Source: Streptomyces albidoflavus (GTDB lineage: Bacteria; Actinomycetota; Actinomycetes; Streptomycetales; Streptomycetaceae). From it: a DNA stretch of 64,000 nucleotides. The translations under genes were made by a program, and so were the position numbers. The first letter of the stretch is position 1, and every line of letters starts with the position of its first letter. The DNA lies in assembly GCF_000719955.1 (NCBI RefSeq), contig NZ_JOII01000005.1, positions 1-64,000 on the forward strand, read 5' to 3'. The notes under the pieces are model-generated. The model searched no databases and was not told the DNA's origin. It saw only the letters and a program-made list of their open reading frames with translations. Of the stretch, positions 55,624 to 63,735 are shown piece by piece.

Positions 55624-57219
55624 ATGGACGTACTGCCGCTGCTGCTCCTGGTCGCGGGCAGCACCGCCGTCGCGGGAGCGGCCCGGCGCACGGCCGTCCC
55701 CGCACCGCTGATCCTGGTCACCGCCGGTCTGCTCGTGTCGTACATCCCGGGCGTGCCCGCGTACACGCTCGACCCGGAGATCGTGCTGCCGCTGGTGCTG
55801 CCGCCGCTGCTCCACACGGCCGCCATGGACAGCTCCTACCTGGATCTGCGCGCCCAGGTGCGCTCCGTCGCGTTGCTCTCGGTCGGCTACACGCTCTTCG
55901 CGACGCTCGTGGTCGGCTGGGCCGTCCACCTGATCGTGCCCGACCTGCCGCTCACCGCTGCACTGGTCCTCGGGGCCGTCGTCGCGCCGCCGGACGCGGT
56001 CGCCGCCACCGCCGTCGCCCGGCGGGTCGGACTGCCCTCGCGGATCACCACGATCCTCCAGGGCGAGTCCCTGGTGAACGACGCCACCGCCATCACCGCC
56101 TACCGGGTCGCCGTCGCCGCGGCGATCGGCGAGAGCGCCGGACTGCTGCACGCCGGCACCGAGTTCCTCGTCGCCTCGCTCGGCGGCGTCGCCGTCGGCC
56201 TGGTCCTCATGGTGCCGCTCCACTGGCTCCGCACCCACCTGCGCGAACCCCTGCTCAAGAACACCCTCTCGCTGCTCATCCCGTTCGCCGCCTACGCGCT
56301 GGCCGAGTACGCGGGCGCCTCCGGGGTGCTCGCCGTGGTGGTCGTCGCCCTCTACCTCGGCCACCACTCCTGGCAGGTCGACTTCGCCACCCGGCTCCAG
56401 GAGGACGCCGTCTGGAAGATGGTCGCCTTCGTCCTGGAGTCGGCCGTCTTCGCGCTGATCGGCCTCCAGCTGCCGCTGGTCGTCGGCGGCCTCGGCGACT
56501 ACCACGTGGGGGAGGTCCTCTGGTACGCCCTCGCGGTCTTCCTCGTGGTGGTCGCCACCCGGTTCGTCTGGACCTACCCGGCCGTCTTCCTGCCCCGGCT
56601 CGTCTCCCGCCGCATCCGCGCCCGCGAACCCGACCCCACCTGGAAGGGCCCCTTCGTCGTCGCCTGGGCCGGGATGCGCGGCGTCGTCTCGCTCGCCATC
56701 GCCTTCTCGATCCCGCACGCGGTCCACGAGGGCGGCCCCTTCCCGTACCGGAACCTGATCCTCTTCCTGACCTTCACCACCGTCATCGGCACCCTCGTCG
56801 TGCAGGGCCTCACCCTGCCCGCCCTCATCCGGCTGCTGCGCCTGCCCGGACGTGACGTCCGCGCGGAGACCCTGCTGGAGGCCCAGGCGCAGAACGCCGC
56901 CTCCGAGGCCGCCGAGCGCCGTCTCGACGCGCTCCTCGACGACCCGCGCAACGCCCTGCCCCAGCCGCTCGCCGACCGGCTCCGGTCCGTCCTGGAGCGC
57001 CGCCGCAACGCGGTCTGGGAGCGGCTGGGCACCGTCAACCCGCAGACCGGCGAGAGCGTCGACGACACCTACCGGCGGCTGGCCCGCTCCATGATCGCCT
57101 CCGAACGGGAGGTCTTCGTCGCCCTGCGCGACCGTCGCCACATCGACGACGAGATGCTCCGCGACCTGCTGCGCCGCCTCGACCTGGAGGAGGCGGCGGC
57201 CTACCGGGAGGAAGGGTGA
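55624..57219 (+). CDS. Na+/H+ antiporter (CPA1/NhaP type)
   Basis: A 531-residue antiporter with about 12 helices. The ion site is in APPDAVAATAVARR and LQGESLVNDATAITAY, with AWAGMRGVVSLAIAFSIP late in the membrane domain. A cytoplasmic tail from about 405 is helical and charged. It is divergent from the zf-UBP gene, a common bacterial pair in which the zinc finger may act on the antiporter. Confidence 0.9.
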   Translation: MDVLPLLLLVAGSTAVAGAARRTAVPAPLILVTAGLLVSYIPGVPAYTLDPEIVLPLVLPPLLHTAAMDSSYLDLRAQVRSVALLSVGYTLFATLVVGWAVHLIVPDLPLTAALVLGAVVAPPDAVAATAVARRVGLPSRITTILQGESLVNDATAITAYRVAVAAAIGESAGLLHAGTEFLVASLGGVAVGLVLMVPLHWLRTHLREPLLKNTLSLLIPFAAYALAEYAGASGVLAVVVVALYLGHHSWQVDFATRLQEDAVWKMVAFVLESAVFALIGLQLPLVVGGLGDYHVGEVLWYALAVFLVVVATRFVWTYPAVFLPRLVSRRIRAREPDPTWKGPFVVAWAGMRGVVSLAIAFSIPHAVHEGGPFPYRNLILFLTFTTVIGTLVVQGLTLPALIRLLRLPGRDVRAETLLEAQAQNAASEAAERRLDALLDDPRNALPQPLADRLRSVLERRRNAVWERLGTVNPQTGESVDDTYRRLARSMIASEREVFVALRDRRHIDDEMLRDLLRRLDLEEAAAYREEG

Positions 57220-57228
57220 CCTGACGCC

Positions 57229-58209
57229 CTACGCCTCGGGGAACGGGCGCCCGGTGACCACCGCCGCCAGCGCCGTGCCCCGGCGGAAACGGCCGTCCGC
57301 CGCCAGCGCGGCCAGGCCGTGCAGGAGTTTGGCGACGTAGACGCGTTCCACGCCGAGGCCGTGCCGCTGTTCGAAGGCGGTGGCGAACTCCTCCAGCTCC
57401 GGCGTGGTCCGCGCGTAGCCGCCGTGGTGGAAGCCGTCCTCGACGGTCCACCGGCCGCGCTCGCCGCCGAACGCCGCCCGCTGGTGCGCCGCCACGCCCG
57501 CGCCGAGGAAACCGCCCTTCAGCACGGCGACGCCCACCGCCTCCTGCTCCGGGGCGAGCCCCGCCGCGAGGCCGGCCAGAGTGCCCCCGGTGCCGCAGGC
57601 GACGGCGACCGCCGGGACACTCTCCCGCAGGACGGCCAGCTCCTCGCCGAGCACCGCGCAGGCCCGGACCGCCGCGGCGTCCGAACCGCCCTCGGGCACG
57701 ACGCGCACCGGCCGCCCGGGACCGGCGGCCTCGGCCACCAGCGCGTCCCGGACGGCCGCGTCGCCCCTGAGCCGGTACCGGGACCGGCTGACGAAGGCCA
57801 GCCGCATGCCGTCGGCGCGGCACCGGGCGAGCGAGGGGTTGAGAGGGCGGCCGGCCAGCTCCTCGCCCCGGACGACGCCGACGGTCGGGAAGCCGAGGAG
57901 CCGCCCGGCCGCCGCCGTCGCCCGCAGGTGGTTGGACCAGGCCCCGCCGAAGGTCACCACCGTCCGGCCGTCGGCCTCCCGGAGAACCGGAGCCAGCTTG
58001 CGCCACTTGTTCCCCGGGATGTCCGGGTGGATGAGGTCGTCCCGCTTCAGCAGCAGCCGCACCCCGTACCGCTCGAAGGCCGGTTCGCGCAGCTCCTGCA
58101 CCGGTGAGGGGAGGAGCGGACGCACCGGCTCGCGGCGCGCCCGGCCGTCCCGGGCACGGGGTACGGACGGCTCCGGGACGGGCGGTACGGGGTCGGGGTG
58201 GGCGCTCAC
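57229..58209 (-). CDS. PLP-dependent ACC deaminase/D-cysteine desulfhydrase family enzyme
   Basis: A 326-residue fold-type II PLP enzyme. The Schiff-base Lys is in HPDIPGNKWRKL, the substrate loop is FGGAWSNHLRATAAAG, and the phosphate cup is ACGTGGTLAGLAAGL. The ACC deaminase/D-cysteine desulfhydrase group is clear, but the exact substrate is not. Pro/Arg-rich residues 1-30 are a non-conserved leader. It converges with the antiporter gene, 9 nt between stops. Confidence 0.82.
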   Translation of the reverse strand: MSAHPDPVPPVPEPSVPRARDGRARREPVRPLLPSPVQELREPAFERYGVRLLLKRDDLIHPDIPGNKWRKLAPVLREADGRTVVTFGGAWSNHLRATAAAGRLLGFPTVGVVRGEELAGRPLNPSLARCRADGMRLAFVSRSRYRLRGDAAVRDALVAEAAGPGRPVRVVPEGGSDAAAVRACAVLGEELAVLRESVPAVAVACGTGGTLAGLAAGLAPEQEAVGVAVLKGGFLGAGVAAHQRAAFGGERGRWTVEDGFHHGGYARTTPELEEFATAFEQRHGLGVERVYVAKLLHGLAALAADGRFRRGTALAAVVTGRPFPEA

Positions 58210-58240
58210 CCCTCCATTGTCGGCCCGGCCGCCGCGCGCC

Positions 58241-58834
58241 TCACTTCAGGCGGCCCTTGATGCGCTCGCGCATCGACTTCATGGTGAAGCCACGGGGATC
58301 TATCTTGCCGGGCTGCCACTCCAGGTGGCCGATGACCGACTGCTGGTTCCAGCCGTGGACGCGGCAGATCGCGGCGGAGACCCGCTCGATCGCGTCGAGC
58401 TGGGCGCTGGTCCAGGGGTCCTTGCCGTCGCCCAGGTTCTCGCACTCGAAGCCGTAGAAGCGGGCGTTGCCGTCGGTGTTGGCCTCGTTGACCGGGGGGT
58501 AGCTGGCGCGCTCGGCGATGACCGCCGCGAGGACGTCGTCGTCGCCGAGCCCCGCGTGGTTGGCCCTGCCGTAGCCGACCAGGTGGACCCGGCCGTCCTT
58601 GGTGATCACGCCGTGGCAGAGCGGGCCGGGCAGCCCGGAATAACCGTTACGGCAGATGTCGACCGTGCGGGCACTGCCGGAGGTGACCGTGTGGTGGATC
58701 ATCACGCCGTTCACGGGCCCCCAGGCGCCCTTGCTGTTGCGGTTGTGGCTGCGCCAGCTGCCCACCTCGACGACGGTGACCCCTTCGTCCTTGAGGGCCT
58801 TGAGGAATCTGTCCGCTGACATGGGTGGGGCCAT
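58241..58834 (-). CDS. N-acetylmuramoyl-L-alanine amidase-like protein (Amidase_2), no signal peptide
   Basis: A 197-residue single-domain Amidase_2/PGRP protein. The zinc site uses His47 or His48 (MIHHTVT), His170 (IGHLEW) and Asp179, and Lys177 (PGKIDPRG) is placed as in T7-type lysozymes. It has no signal peptide or membrane anchor, which is phage-endolysin-like, and no cell-wall-binding module. It may need a holin-like route or act on recycled cytoplasmic peptidoglycan. No phage genes surround it. Confidence 0.8.
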   Translation of the reverse strand: MAPPMSADRFLKALKDEGVTVVEVGSWRSHNRNSKGAWGPVNGVMIHHTVTSGSARTVDICRNGYSGLPGPLCHGVITKDGRVHLVGYGRANHAGLGDDDVLAAVIAERASYPPVNEANTDGNARFYGFECENLGDGKDPWTSAQLDAIERVSAAICRVHGWNQQSVIGHLEWQPGKIDPRGFTMKSMRERIKGRLK

Positions 58835-59010
58835 GCCGCCTCCTTCGGGTGCGAAGCGGTGCCCGCCCGGTGCGGGGGCACCTCGTGTGGATCGCTTTGT
58901 ACCCGCGATCCACCTCCGTCAAGACCGCGAAGTGCCCACAGGACGCGTGTACGACGTGATCCGGCCAACCGGTGGGCCCGCGAGCACGCGCGGACCCACC
59001 CGCCGGACCG

Positions 59011-59241
59011 TCAGCGCAGCCCCTGCTCCCCGTGGGTGGCGATGTGCTGCTCCAGGGCGCGCAGGGCGTCCTGGGTGGCACGCGGGTCGCCACCCCGCCG
59101 CTGCTCGGCGTAGTACGCGGAGCCCAGCTTCTTCAGCAGGTCGGCACCGGCCCGCTGCACCTGCACCTCGTCGATCTTCTGCTTGCCCTGGGCGAGGCCG
59201 CGCTGGGCCTGCTCCTTGGCGCGGTCGAGGAATCCAGCCAT
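59011..59241 (-). CDS. Small helical protein
   Basis: A 76-residue, charged, mostly helical protein (MAGFLDRAKEQAQRGLAQGK at the start), common in Streptomyces. It has no cysteine, signal peptide or membrane helix. ATG 59241 follows AGAAGGAG. The function is unknown. The amidase gene follows in the same direction after 177 nt. Confidence 0.7.
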   Translation of the reverse strand: MAGFLDRAKEQAQRGLAQGKQKIDEVQVQRAGADLLKKLGSAYYAEQRRGGDPRATQDALRALEQHIATHGEQGLR

Positions 59242-59426
59242 GGTCCGTGCTCCTTCTGTCCTGGGTGCCCCCGCTCGGGGCCCCGGTGTCCGCGAGGCGC
59301 GGGGCCGCCGCCCGGGCCCCGTGGACCGGTCGCGGCTTCCGTCGGGCTCAACGGGCCGCGCACACGGGTGGTTCCCGGTGGTTCGCCCGGCGTGTCCCGG
59401 GACGGCGCCCGGGCGGTGACGGGGGC

Positions 59427-60650
59427 TCAGGCGGCCGCGTCGGCCGAGGCGAGCCACAGATCGGGCCCGAACACCTCGTAGTGGATGTCGGCCGGGCCGA
59501 CCCCCTGCTCCAGGAGCTGTTCGCGGACGGCGCGCATGAACGGCAGCGGGCCGCAGAGGTAGGCGCGGGTGCCGGGGGCCACCGGGACCGCCTTGAGGTC
59601 GACGCGGCCGGTGAGCGCGCCGGGGCCGGCCGTGGGCTCCTCGTACCAGAAGTGGGCCTCGGCGTCGGCGAGGCGGCCGGTCAGCTCGGTGTGGAGGGCG
59701 CGCAGCGGGTGCGTGGCCGGGGTGCGGTCGCCGTGCACGACGGTGACGTGGCCCTGGTAGGCGGTCTCGGCCAGTTCGCCGAGCATGGCGACGACCGGGG
59801 TGCAGCCGATTCCGGCCGAGGCGAGCAGGACCGGCGCCGGGCGGCCGTCGGCGCCGGGGGTGTGGTCGAGGACGAGGTCGCCGTAGGGCGCGGAGAGGTC
59901 CAGCAGGTCACCGGCGCGGGTGCGGGCGTGCAGGTGCCCGGAGACCTCGCCGTCCGGCCCCGGACCGCCGGGAACGCGCTTGACGGCGATGGTCCGCTCG
60001 TCCCCCTCGAAGGCGCCGGTCAGCGAGTACTGGCGGATCTGCCGTGCGCCGTCGGGCAGTTCGACCCGCACCGAGACGTACTGGCCCGCCCGGAAGGGGG
60101 CGGCGGGCCGGCCGTCGGCGGGGCGCAGCCGCAGGACGGCGACCTCCGGGGTGTCGTCGTGGCGGGTGACGACCTCCCAGGGGCGCCACGTTCCGGCCGC
60201 CAGGGCGTCCTGCTCGGCCGTGAGCCGTTCCTCCGTCGCGGCCAGGGCGTTGGCCATCAGCCAGTACACCTCCTCCCACGCCTCGGCGACCTGAGGGGTG
60301 ACGGCCTCGCCGAGCACGTCCGCGATGGCGGCGAAGAGGTGCCGGTGGACCAGGGCGTACTGGTCGCGGGTGACGCCGAGGGAGGCGTGCTTGTGGGCGA
60401 TCCGGGCGAGCATCGCGTCGGGGCGGCTGTCCGGGTGGTCGAGCAGATGGCCGGCGAAGGCGGCGATCGACCCGGCGAGCGCCTGCCGCTGGGTCCCGGC
60501 GGCCTGGTTGCCGCGGTTGAAGAGGTCCCGCAGCAGCTCCGGGCGGTCGGCGAAGAGCCGGTCGTAGAACTGCCCGGTGATCTCGCCGATCGCCGCGCCG
60601 ACGGCGGGCAGGGTGGCGCGGACGGTGGCGGCCGATCGCTCGGTGAGCAT
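59427..60650 (-). CDS. hmpA: Flavohemoprotein (nitric oxide dioxygenase Hmp)
   Basis: A 407-residue Hmp, which turns nitric oxide into nitrate. The globin domain (1-140) has the distal Tyr30 and Gln54 and proximal His86. The FAD domain has RQYSLTGAF, and the NAD domain has LLASAGIGCTP and the end EVFGPD. ATG 60650 has AAGGAG 5 nt upstream. A candidate NsrR operator lies 43 nt before the start, and nsrR is next upstream in the same direction. Confidence 0.95.
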   Translation of the reverse strand: MLTERSAATVRATLPAVGAAIGEITGQFYDRLFADRPELLRDLFNRGNQAAGTQRQALAGSIAAFAGHLLDHPDSRPDAMLARIAHKHASLGVTRDQYALVHRHLFAAIADVLGEAVTPQVAEAWEEVYWLMANALAATEERLTAEQDALAAGTWRPWEVVTRHDDTPEVAVLRLRPADGRPAAPFRAGQYVSVRVELPDGARQIRQYSLTGAFEGDERTIAVKRVPGGPGPDGEVSGHLHARTRAGDLLDLSAPYGDLVLDHTPGADGRPAPVLLASAGIGCTPVVAMLGELAETAYQGHVTVVHGDRTPATHPLRALHTELTGRLADAEAHFWYEEPTAGPGALTGRVDLKAVPVAPGTRAYLCGPLPFMRAVREQLLEQGVGPADIHYEVFGPDLWLASADAAA

Positions 60651-60692
60651 GGGGACTCCTTGAGGGGTTGGGGCGAGGAGGTGGCGCCGTTT

Positions 60693-60715
60693 AATTGGTT
60701 TCTCAGATTCCAATT
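60693..60715 (-). promoter_or_regulatory. Candidate NsrR operator of hmpA
   Basis: A 23-bp dyad begins AATTGG and ends CCAATT with a CTCAGA centre, the length and AA...TT borders of the Streptomyces NsrR site. It stands out as AT-rich in a GC-rich context. Confidence 0.75.
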
Positions 60716-60774
60716 TTGCGGCGTGCGGAGGAGAGGGTGTGCGGACGGCCGGACGGCCGGTTGGCGGGTGGGCG

Positions 60775-61236
60775 TCAGAGCCCGTCAGGGGCCCGGCTGC
60801 GGGCGATGTCGAGCAGGACGGGGCCGGTCGGGGAGGCCGCGAGGCCGCCGACGGTCAGCGGGTCGAGGGCGGCGAAGAAGGCTTCCTGGGCCTGGCGGAG
60901 GGCGCCGCGCAGACGGCAGGCGGAGCGCAGCGGGCACGGCTCGGCGCCCTCGCACTCCACGACGTCGCCGGTGCCCTCCAGTTCGCGGACCAGGGCGCCG
61001 ACGGAGGCGGAGCGGCCGGCCGCGGTCAGGGTGAGGCCGCCGCCGCGTCCCCGGCGGGCCTCGACGAGGCCGAGGTGCTGGAGCCGGGCGACCGCTTTGG
61101 CGGTGTGGGTGTACGGGACGCGCATACCCGCGGCGACCTCCCGGGTGGTGGGGAGGTCGTCGGTGGCCTTCGGGTCCTCGACGGCGAGCCGCATGAGGAT
61201 GCGAAGTGCCAGGTCGGTGAAGCGCGTGAGCCGCAT
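60775..61236 (-). CDS. nsrR: NsrR, Rrf2-family nitric oxide-sensing repressor
   Basis: A 153-residue Rrf2 regulator. The winged helix occupies 1-70, and Cys95, Cys101 and Cys107 (Cx5Cx5C) bind the 4Fe-4S cluster, the same spacing as S. coelicolor NsrR. NO destroys the cluster and lifts repression of hmpA and nsrR. hmpA follows it. In S. coelicolor this pair is elsewhere (SCO7427-7428, from memory), so the position here differs. Confidence 0.93.
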   Translation of the reverse strand: MRLTRFTDLALRILMRLAVEDPKATDDLPTTREVAAGMRVPYTHTAKAVARLQHLGLVEARRGRGGGLTLTAAGRSASVGALVRELEGTGDVVECEGAEPCPLRSACRLRGALRQAQEAFFAALDPLTVGGLAASPTGPVLLDIARSRAPDGL

Positions 61237-61251
61237 GGCCGCAGCCTAGAA

Positions 61252-61274
61252 AACTTGCACATGCGATGCAACTT
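61252..61274 (-). promoter_or_regulatory. Candidate NsrR autoregulatory operator
   Basis: A 23-bp site begins AACTTGCA and ends TGCAACTT, 16 nt before nsrR. It has the AA...TT borders and GCA/GAT core of known NsrR sites. Confidence 0.72.
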
Positions 61275-61422
61275 AAGGCTCTCGTAGGGGGCTGTTCGAA
61301 AGAAACAGCAAGCTGCCCCGCCGGAGAGTCGATCATTCCCACTCGTTTGTGTAATGGCGTGACTCCACTGGGTGATGGAAGTCTGGGCGCCGAGTTCAGT
61401 GTTTGATCGGGAGGGCAATTTC

Positions 61423-62829
61423 ATGTCGGTAGGCGAAGAGATCCGCGCGGAGCAGGCCACACCCCAGCAGAGTCTGGCCACATCCGCCGCGCGGAATCTG
61501 GCCACCACCACCAAGTCCGTGCCGCAGATGCAGGAGATCAGCTCGCGCTGGCTGCTGCGCACGCTGCCCTGGGTGGACGTGCAGGGCGGTACGTACCGGG
61601 TCAACCGCAGGCTCAGCTACTCGGTCGGTGACGGCCGGGTCACCTTCGTGAAGACCGGGGACCGCGTCCAGGTCATCCCCGCCGAGCTGGGCGAACTGCC
61701 CGCGCTGCGGGAGTTCCAGGAGCAGGACGTCCTCGGCGAACTGGCCTCGCGCTGCGAGCAGCGCGAGTTCGAGGCCGGTGAGACCCTCGCCTCCTTCGGC
61801 GGCCGCACCGACGCCGTCTTCCTCCTGGCCCACGGCCGCGTCGAGAAGATCGGCACCGGCCCCTACGGCGACGACTCCGTCCTCGGCGTCCTCGCCGACG
61901 GCGCGTACTTCGGCGAGCAGGCCCTCACCGACCCGGAGGCCATCTGGGAGTACACGGCGCGCGCCGCCACCCACTGCACCGTCCTGGTCCTCCCCGCCGA
62001 CCAGGTCGCGCAGGTCGCCGAGCGCGCCGAGCCGCTCGCCGCCCACCTGCGGCAGCTCCGCTCCCTGCCGCAGCAGCGGACCAACAAGTACGGCGAGGCC
62101 CCCATCGACCTCTCCGCCGGCCACATCGGCGAGGCCGTCCTCCCCGGCACCTACGTCGACTACGAGGCATCGCCCCGCGAGTACGAGCTGAGCGTCGCCC
62201 AGACCGTCCTGCGCATCCACAGCCGCGTCGCCGACCTCTACAACCAGCCGATGAACCAGACGGAGCACCAGCTCCGCCTGACCGTCGAGGCGCTCAAGGA
62301 GCGCCAGGAGCACGAACTCATCAACAACCGCGAGTTCGGCCTGCTCAACAACTGCGAGTACGACCAGCGGATCCAGCCGCACGCCGGTGTGCCGGGCCCG
62401 GACGACATGGACGAACTCCTCAGCCGCCGCCGGGGGTCGAAGCTCTTCCTCGCCCACCCGCGCGCCATCGCCGCCTTCGGCCGGGAGTGCACCAGGCGCG
62501 GGATCTACCCGGAGTCGGTGGAGGTCGCCGGCAGCCGTGTCCCGGCCTGGCGCGGGGTCCCGATCTTCCCGAGCAACAAAATCCCGGTCACCGAGGCCCG
62601 CACCAGCTCCATCATCTGCATGCGTACGGGCGAGGAGGACCAGGGCGTCATCGGCCTGCGGCAGAGCGGCATCCCGGACGAGATCGAGCCCAGCCTCTCG
62701 GTCCGCTTCATGGGGATCAGCGAGCAGGCGATCATCTCCTACCTGGTGACGACCTACTACTCGGCGGCGGTCCTCGTCCCGGACGCCCTGGGGGTCCTGG
62801 AGAACGTCGAAATCGGCCGCTGGCACTGA
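61423..62829 (+). CDS. Family 2B encapsulin shell protein with cyclic-nucleotide-binding domain (EshA-like)
   Basis: A 468-residue HK97-fold shell protein of the EshA/SCO5249 group. The N-terminal arm (1-60, [22 protein letters not shown]) leads to a cNMP-binding domain inserted at about 105-215 ([29 protein letters not shown]). The shell core is 225-468 ([21 protein letters not shown] and [18 protein letters not shown]). Family 2B shells enclose enzymes; a polyprenyl synthetase gene downstream is the likely cargo. ATG 61423 has GGGAGGG 7 nt upstream. The nucleotide ligand, if any, is unknown. Confidence 0.9.
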   Translation: MSVGEEIRAEQATPQQSLATSAARNLATTTKSVPQMQEISSRWLLRTLPWVDVQGGTYRVNRRLSYSVGDGRVTFVKTGDRVQVIPAELGELPALREFQEQDVLGELASRCEQREFEAGETLASFGGRTDAVFLLAHGRVEKIGTGPYGDDSVLGVLADGAYFGEQALTDPEAIWEYTARAATHCTVLVLPADQVAQVAERAEPLAAHLRQLRSLPQQRTNKYGEAPIDLSAGHIGEAVLPGTYVDYEASPREYELSVAQTVLRIHSRVADLYNQPMNQTEHQLRLTVEALKERQEHELINNREFGLLNNCEYDQRIQPHAGVPGPDDMDELLSRRRGSKLFLAHPRAIAAFGRECTRRGIYPESVEVAGSRVPAWRGVPIFPSNKIPVTEARTSSIICMRTGEEDQGVIGLRQSGIPDEIEPSLSVRFMGISEQAIISYLVTTYYSAAVLVPDALGVLENVEIGRWH

Positions 62830-62839
62830 GCGGTCGCCG

Positions 62840-63244
62840 ATGAACCGCACCCACCACGGCCCGCCCGGCCGGCCGGCCGCCCAGGGCGGCGGGCCGGGGG
62901 CCACGGCCGAGCCCGCCGCCTCCGGCCAGGCCGGCGGCGGGCTCCGGGCCACCGTGCTGCGGGCCGGCCGGTGGGCGTTCACCGCACCGCTGCGCCTGCT
63001 CTGCACCACCCTCGCCCGTCTCCTGCCCGGCACCCGGCCGGGCGGGGGCGGGCCGCAGGACGGAGACGCGTTCCCCGGCGACCTCGCCACGCCCCGGGGG
63101 CCCGTTCCCGGGGCGTGGCGGCACCCCGCCCCGCCCCGGCGGAAGCACGCCCCGTCGCCCTACTGCGCCATGCCGCACGTGCCCCGGGTCGCCCGCTGCC
63201 CGCACCGCCCGTCACCGGCGCCCCGGCGGCTGGGGCGCAGGTGA
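62840..63244 (+). CDS. Possible Pro/Arg-rich hypothetical protein between encapsulin and prenyl synthase
   Basis: A 134-codon frame starts 10 nt after the encapsulin stop. The product is Pro/Gly/Arg-rich with one amphipathic stretch (about residues 34-65, LRATVLRAGRWAFTAPLRLL). I see no clear RBS and recognise no domain. It could be a disordered accessory protein or only untranslated spacer. Confidence 0.3.
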   Translation: MNRTHHGPPGRPAAQGGGPGATAEPAASGQAGGGLRATVLRAGRWAFTAPLRLLCTTLARLLPGTRPGGGGPQDGDAFPGDLATPRGPVPGAWRHPAPPRRKHAPSPYCAMPHVPRVARCPHRPSPAPRRLGRR

Positions 63245-63735
63245 GGCCTAGGGCAAGGCGGCCGTGCGGGCGACGTGGGGGAGTCGAGAAGGTCGCCGGG
63301 GGAAGACCGGAAGGGCGGGCGCGCCGGTCCGGGAGAGCGCAAGGTGAAAGCGGAACGAGGGGCGGACCGGCGGGCGCCTGACCGGAGTTCCGGTGGGGAG
63401 CCGGGGGACGAGGAGAGGCGAGGGGGTGTCCGGTGCCGGACGCAGGGGCCGGCCTGCGGTGTTCGGCGGGTCCCTCGCCGGGGAGTGGACGGCCTGTTGC
63501 CGGGACGCCGCAGCCCGATCGTCGTACGCGAGCGCGTTCATGGGAAGGAACGGAGCGTCGCCCGGATGAGCCGCCTCCGTGCTTCCGGACGGACGGGTGC
63601 CGTGTGCGCGGTGCGGGGAGCCGGGCGGTGAGGGGTGTGAGGCGGTCGCCCGTGGGCGGCCGGGGAGGGGACGGACAGCGGGACGGCAGGACAGCTGGAC
63701 GGCGGGACCGGGGAAAAGGGGAGAAGGGAACACCG
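63245..63735 (+). other. Spacer before prenyl synthase; frame open upstream of its ATG
   Basis: No separate gene is supported. From 63382 to 63735 the frame of the prenyl synthase has no stop codon, with GTG codons at 63433, 63604, 63628 and 63637. Its translation is Gly/Arg/Pro-rich. If used, it would add a disordered N-terminus of up to 101 residues. Confidence 0.35.

Noticed and set aside
55285..57141. A 618-codon minus frame joined to the zf-UBP gene
   Set aside because: Only the last 86 codons match a known domain; the rest is antisense to the antiporter gene.
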